Notes: generated by a model not told the origin, from the sequence alone. A stretch of DNA of 64,000 nt from Gammaproteobacteria bacterium (GCA_013289615.1 JABCZO010000023.1:1-64000), one strand, 5' to 3'; positions 8,415 through 16,349 are shown, counted from the first letter of the stretch. Numbers and translations are program-made.

Positions 8415-10280
8415 ATGGCCAAAGGGATGCTTGGCGGAATACTCGGGGATGAGGACGAGAAGCCTGAGGCCGAAGCGCCGGAACCTCTGGCGGCGGTCGA
8501 GGCGTTCGCGGCGGCCGTAGCCGCAAAGTTAGCGGGAAATGATCCAGGAGTCGCGCGGAAGACTGAGGAGTTTCTCAGCGACCAGTCACACCTGCTGAAA
8601 ATCCAGGCAAGGCACCTTGAAGACGAACACGCGCTCCGCGTCGCTCATCTGCGTAATCAGCTTCGTGAGGAAAAAGTTCGCCGGTTCGGCCTGCGTCTGC
8701 GCGTCGGCTTCCAGCTTTTTATCGCTCTGGTCGCAACCATTATCGGAATTGGCACCGCGATCATGATCCGCGATGCCGTTACCTCACGCCGCGTCGTGAT
8801 CGAGCCGTTCCACTCAGCTCCTGCGCTCGCCGCGCGGGGTATCGACGGCGAGGTCGTCGCGGGCGCACTCCTCGACCAACTCAGCCATCTGCAGGATGCT
8901 ACACGCAGCAGCTTCGCTGCCCGCAACCTTTCCAGCGCCTGGGCGAGCAACATCAGGCTCGACGTGCCGGAGACCGGGATTTCCATCAGTGAGATCTCGC
9001 GCCTACTCAGGGAGCGGTTCGGCCATGACGTGCACATCGACGGGAGCCTGATCGAGACCCCGACAGGAGGCCTCGCGCTCACGGTCCGTGGCAACGGCGT
9101 GCCGCCAACAACCTTCGGCGGGTCGTCCACGGAGCTTCAGAAGCTTACGGTCGAGGCGGCCGAGTACGTCTACTCGAAATCCCAGCCCGCACGGTGGACC
9201 AGCTACCTTACTGAGGTGGAGCGCAACGCGGAAGCGATTGCGTTCTCCCGGGCAGCGCTCGCGAGCGCCGATCCTTCGGAGCGCCCAGGAATCCTCAACA
9301 GTTGGGCCATCGCGGTCGAAAACTCCGGCGGCTCGGCGCGCGAGGCGCTCGCGCTTTTCCGCGCGGCCGTGAAGCTCCAGCCGGATTCTTGGGTCGCGTA
9401 CAGCAACATTCAAAACTCTCTCATGATGTCGGGCGACGAGGAGGGCGCGTGGCGGGCCGGCGAGGACATGCGCGCGGCCGCCGGCGGCCGACCGGGCCGA
9501 GCGCCAGAGACGTACTACGTAAACTGGGACACGCTCACCTGGAACCTGCAGGCGTGGTTGTATGCGACCGTAGCCAACGCCGAAGCAAACGCAGGGGTGG
9601 GAACGAGTGTTGGCTCGGCTGGGCCAACCGTCGCTGACATCCAAGCTCGACTGCACGATTCGGAAGCTGCCGACCTGGCGCTCAAGACGACGAAGGAAGA
9701 CCCGCACGATCCGACCATCGCCGCGATGACCCACTTCGTGCGCGGCAGGTTGGCGGCCGAGGCCGATGATCTGGCCGTGGCTGCGACGGAAATGGAAGCG
9801 TACGGTAGGGCGTATGCCGATCCCGCCGTGTCCTCCAATAACCCCGGCTACAACTGCTGGATTGCGACCGCGGAGGAAGCGGCGGGACATCCGGATAAGG
9901 CAGATGCGCTGCTCAAGACCGCCGGCACATTCGTGGACTGCTATCGATTCCGCGGCGACATCCTCGACGGTCGGGACGATTGGCCAGGCGCACAGAAGGC
10001 CTACGCGGATGCAGTCGCGCTCGCCCCTGATCTGCCCGCCGCGTACTTCTCCTGGGGCGTCGCGCTCGCAAAGCACGGAGATCTCGCCGCAGCCCAGGCA
10101 AAGCTCAAGGACGCGAACCAACGCGGTCCGCACTGGGCCGATCCGCTCAAGGCGTGGGGCGATATGCTCGCGAAGCAGGGGCACGCGAAGGAAGCGCTCG
10201 CGAATTACAAGGAGGCACTTAAGTACGCGCCGAACTGGAAGCAGCTCAAGAAAGCGCGCGAGGCGGTAGCGAAGCAATAG
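8415..10280 (+). CDS. Membrane-anchored TPR protein with coiled coil
   Basis: The protein is 621 aa; the start at 8415 has GGAG upstream. It opens with an acidic Ala/Glu/Pro segment, then a charged coiled-coil-like helix (about residues 50-95). One transmembrane helix follows (FQLFIALVATIIGIGTAIMI, about 99-119). The outer part has a segment beginning VVIEPFHSAPALAARG, of the kind found before TPR arrays, then several TPRs in the C-terminal half (for example AAYFSWGVALAKHGDLAAAQ and KEALANYKEALKYAPN). It is probably a scaffold facing the periplasm; partner unknown. It stands alone between repeats R3 and R4. Confidence 0.8.
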   Translation: MAKGMLGGILGDEDEKPEAEAPEPLAAVEAFAAAVAAKLAGNDPGVARKTEEFLSDQSHLLKIQARHLEDEHALRVAHLRNQLREEKVRRFGLRLRVGFQLFIALVATIIGIGTAIMIRDAVTSRRVVIEPFHSAPALAARGIDGEVVAGALLDQLSHLQDATRSSFAARNLSSAWASNIRLDVPETGISISEISRLLRERFGHDVHIDGSLIETPTGGLALTVRGNGVPPTTFGGSSTELQKLTVEAAEYVYSKSQPARWTSYLTEVERNAEAIAFSRAALASADPSERPGILNSWAIAVENSGGSAREALALFRAAVKLQPDSWVAYSNIQNSLMMSGDEEGAWRAGEDMRAAAGGRPGRAPETYYVNWDTLTWNLQAWLYATVANAEANAGVGTSVGSAGPTVADIQARLHDSEAADLALKTTKEDPHDPTIAAMTHFVRGRLAAEADDLAVAATEMEAYGRAYADPAVSSNNPGYNCWIATAEEAAGHPDKADALLKTAGTFVDCYRFRGDILDGRDDWPGAQKAYADAVALAPDLPAAYFSWGVALAKHGDLAAAQAKLKDANQRGPHWADPLKAWGDMLAKQGHAKEALANYKEALKYAPNWKQLKKAREAVAKQ

Positions 10281-10326
10281 CATTGAATTGAGCTTCCCGT
10301 GAGCCGATTATCACGAACTTCTGCAA

Positions 10327-10742
10327 GGGGTCGGACCCGGTCATGATGGCGCCGGAGCCGTGCGGGTCTAACGGCTGATCGATTGGCGCGTCTACTGAAA
10401 GTCTATCGGCCACGTGAGCACGGCTAGATAAATCGCTGATTTCCGTGGAGGAAGACGCTTCAGCGCCGACTTCCACCAGCGGTACCTGGCGAAGAACTCG
10501 GACGGATATTGCCCGGATCATTCGTGCGGGGTCAGCTTCAAATCCGCGGAGTTACAGATCGGTGAGAAGGCGTAGTCGCTGGATTGATGATGGTTCTCGC
10601 GTACAGACCGAGCAAGGGGCGAGCAAAAGAGCAAAAGGGCTGGTGCGCGTATTTCTGCAGGAAAACGCCAGCTGATTTCGGACGCCGACGTCTACCGGAA
10701 GTCTAGCGGACAGATCGTCCTAGGAAAGTATCTGGCGAAGTG
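10327..10742. repeat. Dispersed repeat copy R4
   Basis: It starts with GGGGTCGGACCCGG. Forward heptamer pairs TCTACTG/TCTATCG (10391-10408) and TCTACCG/TCTAGCG (10691-10708) have an 11-bp period. It is collinear with R3 (7634 to about 8030): MsrA-like tail, GAGAAGGCGTA, TTTCTGCAGGAAAACGCC block, second heptamer pair, AGGAAAGT. It lacks the opposed CGGTAGA pair found in R1-R3, so it appears truncated on the right. The following 110 bases before the BrnT remnant show nothing else. Confidence 0.72.
10456..10575 (+). pseudogene. MsrA-like C-terminal fragment in R4
   Basis: Thirty-nine codons ending in TAG read RFSADFHQRYLAKNSDGYCP and then DHSCGVSFKSAELQIGEKA. This parallels the fragment in R3 (7756-7884) residue by residue, including the unusual DHSCG end and the terminal GEKA-type tail. 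No MsrA catalytic core is present. The frame has been kept in both copies despite divergence, which could mean recent loss or weak selection. Confidence 0.55.
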
Positions 10743-10853
10743 CTTGCCTATCGTCAGGCTGCCCGACCAGTGGACGCGAACGAGGGCTGACTGGTTCGCA
10801 GCGTCGCGCTTGATGTAGCTACGTTGTGTAGCTTCAATATCCCATGTTATCCC

Positions 10854-11014
10854 ATGTTCACGTGGGACGAAGCCAAGTGACGGGCAAATCTCCGCAAGCA
10901 CGGCATCGATTTCGTGGACGCGCCGAAAATCTTTGAGGGACTTACGTTCACGGCGCAAATCGCAAGGCTACGAAACATGAAGCCCGCTACTACTTCTCGC
11001 AAATCACGAACTAA
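10854..11014 (+). pseudogene. brnT: Decayed BrnT-type toxin gene
   Basis: From ATG 10854 the translation begins MFTWDEAK, then a TGA (10878), then RANLRKHGIDFVDAPKIFEG and LTFTA. This is the usual BrnT N-terminus. The middle of the protein is missing. The C-terminus appears in another frame as RKATKHEARYYFSQITN ending at TAA 11012-11014. A premature stop, an internal deletion and a frameshift therefore make this a dead copy of a RelE-fold ribonuclease toxin of about 90-100 aa. The antitoxin remnant follows in the normal toxin-antitoxin order. Confidence 0.85.
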
Positions 11015-11033
11015 CCTGCGCCGGGTGCGTCAG

Positions 11034-11265
11034 ATGACCGACGCGACAATGGTAAAGGGTGGCGACGTACCCGAGTGGACGCCCGCAATGTTTGCCGTGC
11101 GGTGGCGCGGAAGGGCTTGCAACCCGTTCCAAATAAGGCGCTCCTCTCGCTCCGCATTGACGCCGACGTGATTGAATGGTTCAAGGCCCACGGAGCCGGG
11201 TATCAGTCACGAATGAACGCGCTGCTGCGAGCCTATATGGAGGCCCACAACTTAGGTCGCGCAAC
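11034..11265 (+). pseudogene. brnA: Frameshifted BrnA-type antitoxin gene
   Basis: ATG 11034 starts MTDATMVKGGDVPEWTPAMF. The frame then shifts near 11090-11110 and continues as AVARKGLQPVPNKALLSLRI followed by DADVIEWFKAHGAGYQSRMN and ALLRAYMEA. WTPEMF near the start and LSLRIDADVI-WFK-GAGYQSRMNALLR at the end are hallmarks of the BrnA ribbon-helix-helix antitoxin. The second frame has no stop until 11437, inside the antisense S53 gene, so the original stop has been lost. With both partners broken, the module should be inactive. Confidence 0.82.
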
Positions 11266-11316
11266 CCGAAACATGAGCGGTCAGAAGCGAGAGCGCGATT
11301 TGGGCATGAAACACGA

Positions 11317-12690
11317 TCAGTTGTCCCCGTCGTCCCCTCCCTCGGCCAATGCCCACACGAACTTGACCGCATCGATCGTGCCGAGCCCGCTGGCGAGGTC
11401 GTATCCCGGGCCGGCCGGGTATCCAACCACGGTGTAAGTGTTTCCGTCGCTGTTGGTGAACGGACCGAACGTGTTATTACCCATGGTGATGTCCACGATG
11501 CTGTGCCTGCCGAGCTGATAGAGCGAATCTCCCAGCGCGCCCAGTCGCCTGCCGGCTACCTGATCGGCCATGGCGACGATGCCTGCGAACTCGGGAGTCG
11601 CCTCGCTGGTGCCGCACACGAGGCCGAAACCGGCCGTCGGTGGGTTGGATGGGTAGGAGGAATAGACCCACACGGCGCCATCGCATGCCGCACTGAGGCT
11701 GATATCCGGAGTGCCGCGGCTGCTGCCCACGACGGCACGCACGCTGTCCTGAAAGTCCGGTCGCGAGAAGACCGCGGACACACCACCACCGCCGGCGGCG
11801 AAGCCGTCGTTCCAGACGACGTCGGGCGCCAGGCGATTGCCCGCGTCGTCGAGCGTGAGGTGTGAGCCTCCCACCGAGGTCACGAGCGGGTCCGATGAGG
11901 GCCACGAGTTCACGCGCATGGGATAGAGGTCGATCAGATTGAGCTCATAATCCGTGGCCCCAGTGTCGCCCGATGCCCCTAGCACGGTGACCCTGTGAGC
12001 TGCCGCGTTTTCGAAGGCACTGCGGAGCGCGAAGATGGACTGGTGATTGGGAAAGGTCTCTTCGGTCGCGCCGAAGCTCTGGCTTATGACATCGCCGATG
12101 CCATGGTCGATGACGTAATTCTCCGCCTCCACGATCTCCGGGAAGCCCTGTACGCCCTCGGTCTCCGACACCGGCGTCTCTACCAGAATGATGGCGGCGC
12201 CTGGAGCGAACACGTGCGCCCATTCGACGTCGAGCGTGGTCTCGCCGGCCCAGCCGGTCATGTCGGAGTTCGTCGGATCAAAAGGTGGAACGGCGCCGGC
12301 GGGCTGAATGATCTTGAAGCTCGGGGGATCGGGCAAGCCGAACTGCTGGTCGAACACACGCAGATCGTGCTTGATAGTCGGTGAGCCAAAGCTGTCCACG
12401 ATGACGATCGTCCTGCCGCTGCCGTCGATTCCGGACTCGTGCAGTCCGACGAGGTTGTAGGCTTTGGCAAGCTGCGCCGGGTCATAGCAGCGAAAGCCGT
12501 AGTTTTTGAGGCAGTACGACGTTGGCTCTGGCTGCGTAGTGGTCACGCCGAGATCGATACGAAGCGGATGCACGGCCGCGCGCGCGGCTTGCACGTCGCC
12601 TGCGGCTTGCGCGCCGATACCAGCGCTCAAGAGGACTGTGAGGAAAATAGCGCTCGCCACCAACGGGCCACGACTACGGTGTTCGATCAT
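11317..12690 (-). CDS. Secreted S53-family (sedolisin) serine-carboxyl peptidase
   Basis: The protein is 457 aa from ATG 12690, which has GGGAGAA upstream. The signal peptide is LVASAIFLTVLLSAGIGAQA. The catalytic set is visible: E150 and D154 in GETTLDVEW, oxyanion Asp242 in ASGDTGATD, and Ser362 in CGTSEATPEF. The C-terminal GYDLASGLGTID calcium-site region is kept. The large Pro-kumamolisin activation domain of typical sedolisins is absent, leaving only about 35 residues before the catalytic domain, so this is a prodomain-less type. It is predicted to be an exported endopeptidase. The gene's 3' end overlaps the run-on frame of the decayed antitoxin on the other strand. Confidence 0.9.
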   Translation of the reverse strand: MIEHRSRGPLVASAIFLTVLLSAGIGAQAAGDVQAARAAVHPLRIDLGVTTTQPEPTSYCLKNYGFRCYDPAQLAKAYNLVGLHESGIDGSGRTIVIVDSFGSPTIKHDLRVFDQQFGLPDPPSFKIIQPAGAVPPFDPTNSDMTGWAGETTLDVEWAHVFAPGAAIILVETPVSETEGVQGFPEIVEAENYVIDHGIGDVISQSFGATEETFPNHQSIFALRSAFENAAAHRVTVLGASGDTGATDYELNLIDLYPMRVNSWPSSDPLVTSVGGSHLTLDDAGNRLAPDVVWNDGFAAGGGGVSAVFSRPDFQDSVRAVVGSSRGTPDISLSAACDGAVWVYSSYPSNPPTAGFGLVCGTSEATPEFAGIVAMADQVAGRRLGALGDSLYQLGRHSIVDITMGNNTFGPFTNSDGNTYTVVGYPAGPGYDLASGLGTIDAVKFVWALAEGGDDGDN

Positions 12691-13238
12691 TTTGTTCTCC
12701 CTGTCGTCGGTCGATGGTGACGCGACGATTCTTAGCGTGGGGAGATTATAGCTCCACTTTCTTACGCAGCGGTTGCAGGCTTGCGACCAAGAGTCGCGGC
12801 CGAGCGCTCCTCGCCCCCTGAACGGACAGAATGCCTGCGAACGCCAGGGGCTGACGACTCGTCGGCGTGGCTCGCGAGCCGATTTCAACAGCGGCTCCTC
12901 GATCACGGTGAGCCTTCTCCTCGTCGATGGATCCACCTCTGCGCCAAAGTGTGTCAAACGTGACGGGACGACTGGAGAGAGTAATAATTTGAAGTTGGGC
13001 ACCTGTACGGCTTCTACTATTTTTTTGATTTTTGGGATTTATCCTTATATTGAGTTCACCGAATCGAACTGAAGCGCTCGGCGTCAGCTCTGGTCAATTT
13101 GTGGGTGCGACAGGACAGCTGAAGGGAAGACCCTCAGCTGTTGTGTTATGTGCCTTGCCGGGCGCAAGCTAATTCCACCGCCGCCGGTTGCTGTCGAAAA
13201 TCGCGTTATTGCAGCGACTTGTTGGGGCGCTTGAGTGC
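12691..13238. other. Upstream region of the S53 gene, no gene recognised
   Basis: These 548 bases precede the S53 gene and follow the stop of the retropepsin-like gene, both on the minus strand. An AT-rich stretch (about 13010-13060) stands out against the GC-rich surroundings. A bulged hairpin at 13115-13141 has no convincing T-tract on either side. No repeat copy or small gene was found. Confidence 0.45.
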
Positions 13239-14243
13239 TTACCGACCCTCGCGCATGCGTATTTGCAGCTCGTGCCTGCGGTAGTCGATGATCAGTGTAT
13301 CGAGCAGCCCCAACGCGTCCATGCCGACTAACATCGCCGGCTCGCGCGTCATGTGCCAGTGCTCGAATATACGCATGTCGCCAAAGGTGACGTCGTTGTA
13401 GTGGATTTCGACGACGCTGCCCCGATCGGACGCGTAAATCAAAAGCGGCGGGGTATGAGCGGCGTTGCCGTCCTGGACATCGGTGGTCACGCCCGTGATC
13501 GTATCGGGCCGACTGCTGAGCGGTGCAGATCGCCGCTCCAGTGCTTGGCGCAACGCCAGGTTGGCGATCGTCGCCTGGCCGCCGGTGTCGATGATGGCCC
13601 TGGTGCGAACGCCGCCCACCGAGGCGTCGACCTGCAACAGGTTGCCCTGTACCAGTTGGAAAGGAATGGTGCGAAAGCCGGCTTCCGCGCGCTGATCGTG
13701 CGAGCGTTGGATGGTAATCAGATCGTGCCGGAAGTCGATCACTATGCGCCGGCCGGACATGCCGTCCGTGCCCAGGATGCCGTCGGCGCCACCGAGCGGG
13801 TCGGTGACTATCGGCAATTGCGACGCGCCGAATAAGATATCCCCGACCAGAAAGCTCTCGACACGCACTGTGGACACGGTGGCCGAACCGGTGACACCGC
13901 GCAGTAGCACCGGGCGCGACTGATCCGGCGGAAGTCCCAGCACTTCCGCGACATGGGTGTTGATGCCGGAGTGGTTGGCCCCGGAATCGAGCACCAGGCG
14001 AAACGGCCCCCGATCGTTGATATAGACCGGCGCCCAGATGCGTCCGATACGATCGCGCCGCGTCGGGGCAACGAGGCGCGGCTCAGCCGCCTGGACGATG
14101 ACCTCGGAGAGCTGCTCTGCGGTTTGCTCGATCGGCGGCGAGATCTGCGACTCGATGGCCGCTTGCGCCCCGTTGCACCACAAAACAATCAGCAGCGCCG
14201 GCAGGCGATGTCGGCCATGGAGCTTAGCGATGAGCGCGGCCAC
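13239..14243 (-). CDS. Exported retropepsin-like aspartic protease with two active-site domains
   Basis: The protein is 334 aa. A signal peptide (LPALLIVLWCNGAQA) is followed by two retropepsin-like halves. The first has LVLDSGANHS (Asp86) and ILGTDGMSGRRIVIDF. The second has AIIDTGGQAT (Asp219) and LVGMDALGLLDTLIIDY. Each half carries the D-(S/T)-G triad and a downstream hydrophobic flap motif, as in the bacterial aspartyl protease family related to PerP or DDI1-type folds. Two such domains in one chain could form the active site intramolecularly, like a pepsin. Substrate unknown; location periplasmic or extracellular. Confidence 0.85.
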   Translation of the reverse strand: MAALIAKLHGRHRLPALLIVLWCNGAQAAIESQISPPIEQTAEQLSEVIVQAAEPRLVAPTRRDRIGRIWAPVYINDRGPFRLVLDSGANHSGINTHVAEVLGLPPDQSRPVLLRGVTGSATVSTVRVESFLVGDILFGASQLPIVTDPLGGADGILGTDGMSGRRIVIDFRHDLITIQRSHDQRAEAGFRTIPFQLVQGNLLQVDASVGGVRTRAIIDTGGQATIANLALRQALERRSAPLSSRPDTITGVTTDVQDGNAAHTPPLLIYASDRGSVVEIHYNDVTFGDMRIFEHWHMTREPAMLVGMDALGLLDTLIIDYRRHELQIRMREGR

Positions 14244-14392
14244 CGGTAGATGATAGTGCCAACCGGCGGCGCGTGCTGATCAATGCAGCCAACTAATTGC
14301 TGATTATCCGGCCGCCGCCCACGGATCGCGGGCGCGCGCCCAATTTGCAGTTAAGCTGTTGACATATATAATAAAACTGGCGGAGCAGGTAA

Positions 14393-14674
14393 TCCTGGGA
14401 CGCCGCCATTCGGTTCTACGAGTTTGTTCTTGGCTGGTCCGTTGTGCACCGCGATAGGGGCATGGTGGGCTTTGAAACGGGCTCGTTTTGCCTTTTCGTC
14501 GAGAACGGAAAGGCGCACGGACCGGTATTTGAGTTTCTCGTGGCTGACGTACAACGCGCCAAGGCTCATTTGCTCGCTTCCGGTGTCGTGCTGGAAGAGG
14601 AGCTGGGCATGCCACGCTGCTATCTACACGATCCCCAGGGCGTGGTATTCAATATCGGCCAGGCGCGCGTGTAA
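14393..14674 (+). pseudogene. 5'-truncated VOC (glyoxalase-like) domain remnant
   Basis: After an in-frame TAA at 14390 the frame runs to 14674 and reads FYEFVLGWSVVHRDRGMVGF, then ETGSFCLFVENG, FEFLVADVQRAKAHLLASGV and CYLHDPQGVVFNIGQARV. This matches single-domain VOC proteins from their FYE-LGW helix to the end. The first strand and a normal ATG are missing: only GTG 14444 or a later ATG could start it, and both lie inside the domain. It is probably a decayed gene, although a short product from GTG 14444 (76 aa) cannot be excluded. Confidence 0.55.
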
Positions 14675-14693
14675 CAGGATTTAAGGCGGACCG

Positions 14694-15188
14694 ATGCAGT
14701 ACATGACACTGCCTCTTGAGCAGCGAGCGGCGCTGCTTGAGGCGCTCGAACAGATGCCGCAATACCTTGAGCAGCAGTTGTGTTCGCTGACTCCCGAGTT
14801 GACGCGTCAGCAGGGCGCGGACGGAAGCTTCTCGCCGGTGGAGCAGGTGTGGCACCTCGCGGATCTCGAGCGGGAAGGATTCGGATTGCGGATCGACCGG
14901 TTGTTGTCCGAAACCGATCCCCAACTGCCGGACTTTGACGGCGTGGCGATCGCCGTGACACGTCGCTATCGTTCGCTGTCGTTGAGCGCGGGACTGGCGG
15001 CATTTCGTGAAGCGCGCCAGCGAAATCTCGCCACGCTGCGAACGATTACAGCGCAGGACTGGACCCGCAGCGGGCAACAGCAGGGAGTGGGCCGGGTGTC
15101 ATTGTGCGACATGCCGGCCTTCATGGCGCAACACGACAGCGCGCATCGCGGCGAAATTACCGCATGGAAAGCGCAGATCGCGCGCTAG
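14694..15188 (+). CDS. DinB-like four-helix-bundle protein
   Basis: The protein is 164 aa from ATG 14694, with AAGGCGG upstream. It shows the DinB/YfiT pattern: an N-terminal helix, VWHLADLEREG, a long middle region, and a C-terminal MAQHDSAHRGEI. The three histidines of WH...HD..H are the usual metal ligands of this superfamily. Members include bacillithiol- and mycothiol-linked transferases and damage-inducible proteins of unknown activity; Gammaproteobacteria lack those thiols, so the substrate is open. No export signal. The VOC remnant lies 19 bases upstream and may once have been co-transcribed. Confidence 0.75.
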   Translation: MQYMTLPLEQRAALLEALEQMPQYLEQQLCSLTPELTRQQGADGSFSPVEQVWHLADLEREGFGLRIDRLLSETDPQLPDFDGVAIAVTRRYRSLSLSAGLAAFREARQRNLATLRTITAQDWTRSGQQQGVGRVSLCDMPAFMAQHDSAHRGEITAWKAQIAR

Positions 15189-15194
15189 CTCCGA

Positions 15195-16349
15195 TCATCC
15201 TGTCTCGGGCGATCGACGGCCCCGGCTGCCTCTCAACCTTAGCTTGCCAGGGCTGAGAAACTCGACCAGCGGTTGCCCACGAGCGCTGTGTTCGGCGGCC
15301 ACTTTCAAGGCCACCAGCATTGGCACTGCAATGGTGATGCCGGCGATGCCCCACATCCAGCCTCCAAACCACACAGCGAGAAACACCAGCAGCGGATTGA
15401 GTTCGAGTCGATGACCAACGAACAAGGGCTGCACGATCTGGCCCTCGATGGTCGCCAGCGCCAGATAGCTGGCCATCACCGCCGCGATTTGGCCAAAACT
15501 GTCGAAGCACACCAGCGCCACCACCGATAGCACCACCAACGTGGTCGCCGAACCGACGTATGGTATGAAGTTGAGGACGGCGGCCATCGTTCCCCACAGA
15601 AACGGATTCGGCAGCCCGAGCAACATCATCGTCAGGCCGGTCGCGACTCCCAAGGCCAGATTGATCAGCGCGATGGTTCCATAATAGCGACCGAGCTCGC
15701 TGCGGATCGCCTCGATGACCTTGAGCGCATGCGTGGCATGCACGTCGGTCGCCACCGCGGCCACCATCCGCGCCAGCATCGGTGCGCCGCCAGACAACAG
15801 GAACAGCGTCAGAATAATGACGGTGATGGTACTGACGATGCCGGAGCGGGTTTCGATCAGAACGTCGGCCGCGCTGACCGGAGCGGCAGCCGTTGGCACT
15901 GCGGGGGGAGAATTGTGCTGGGCCTCCGTGCTCGCGGAGGCCAGCGCGTCGGCGCGGCTGGTTAGCTGCTCGATTCGACTCAGCGCCTTTCGCAGCGGAC
16001 GCACCTTGCGCTCGATGGTCTGAAGCGTCTGCGGCAGGCCGGCGAACCACTGCTGTGCCGGTCCTGCCACGGCGCTCAGGGTCATACCGACGATGGTCAA
16101 CAACGTCACCAGCATCAGGACTGCGCTCAGGCTGCGCGGCAATCCCCGACGATGCAGCGCCTCGACTGCGCTCGAGAGTACCAGCGCGAACAGCAATGCC
16201 AGCGCGACCGGCACGAACACTTCGTGGCACAGCCACAGCAGTGCGATCACGGCACACGCCGCAAGGGCGACCAGCGCGCGCGCCTGCAGCTTCAGGTACC
16301 TGGTGCTTCTGTCGCCGACCCTGCCGCCAGCGGCCTCTTCTTCTTTCAT
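15195..16349 (-). CDS. AI-2E family (PerM-like) transporter
   Basis: The protein is 384 aa. Paired N-terminal membrane helices (LVALAACAVIALLWLCHEVF and VALALLFALVLSSAVEAL) are followed by a third (SAVLMLVTLLTIVGMTLSAV) and a long periplasmic or cytosolic loop (about residues 100-190). C-terminal helices include the signature LWGTMAAVLNFIPYVGS and VQPLFVGHRLELNPLLVFLA. The loop has an Ala/Pro-rich insertion with low complexity. Known members are the AI-2 exporter TqsA and Na+/H+ antiporter-like proteins, so the cargo cannot be predicted. Convergent with the DinB-like gene. Confidence 0.87.
   Translation of the reverse strand: MKEEEAAGGRVGDRSTRYLKLQARALVALAACAVIALLWLCHEVFVPVALALLFALVLSSAVEALHRRGLPRSLSAVLMLVTLLTIVGMTLSAVAGPAQQWFAGLPQTLQTIERKVRPLRKALSRIEQLTSRADALASASTEAQHNSPPAVPTAAAPVSAADVLIETRSGIVSTITVIILTLFLLSGGAPMLARMVAAVATDVHATHALKVIEAIRSELGRYYGTIALINLALGVATGLTMMLLGLPNPFLWGTMAAVLNFIPYVGSATTLVVLSVVALVCFDSFGQIAAVMASYLALATIEGQIVQPLFVGHRLELNPLLVFLAVWFGGWMWGIAGITIAVPMLVALKVAAEHSARGQPLVEFLSPGKLRLRGSRGRRSPETG

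Noticed and set aside
9003-10283. Long minus-strand open frame of 426 codons
   Set aside because: It lies fully antisense to the TPR gene 8415-10280. The Arg/Gly-rich translation has no domain, signal or ribosome site, and GC-rich codon bias in the real gene explains the open antisense frame.
11176-11865. Plus-strand open frame of 229 codons
   Set aside because: It overlaps the antitoxin remnant in a wrong frame and the S53 gene antisense. The antitoxin motifs are in other frames.
13115-13141. Hairpin ACAGCTGA(A)GGG-AAGA-CCCTCAGCTGT as a terminator
   Set aside because: The stem has a bulge and no T-tract follows on either strand, so I do not call it a terminator.
14357-14372. TTGACA followed by TATAAT before the VOC remnant
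   Set aside because: The two hexamers are only about 4 bases apart and partly overlap in TTGACATATATAAT. A sigma-70 promoter needs about 17, so they cannot act as a pair.
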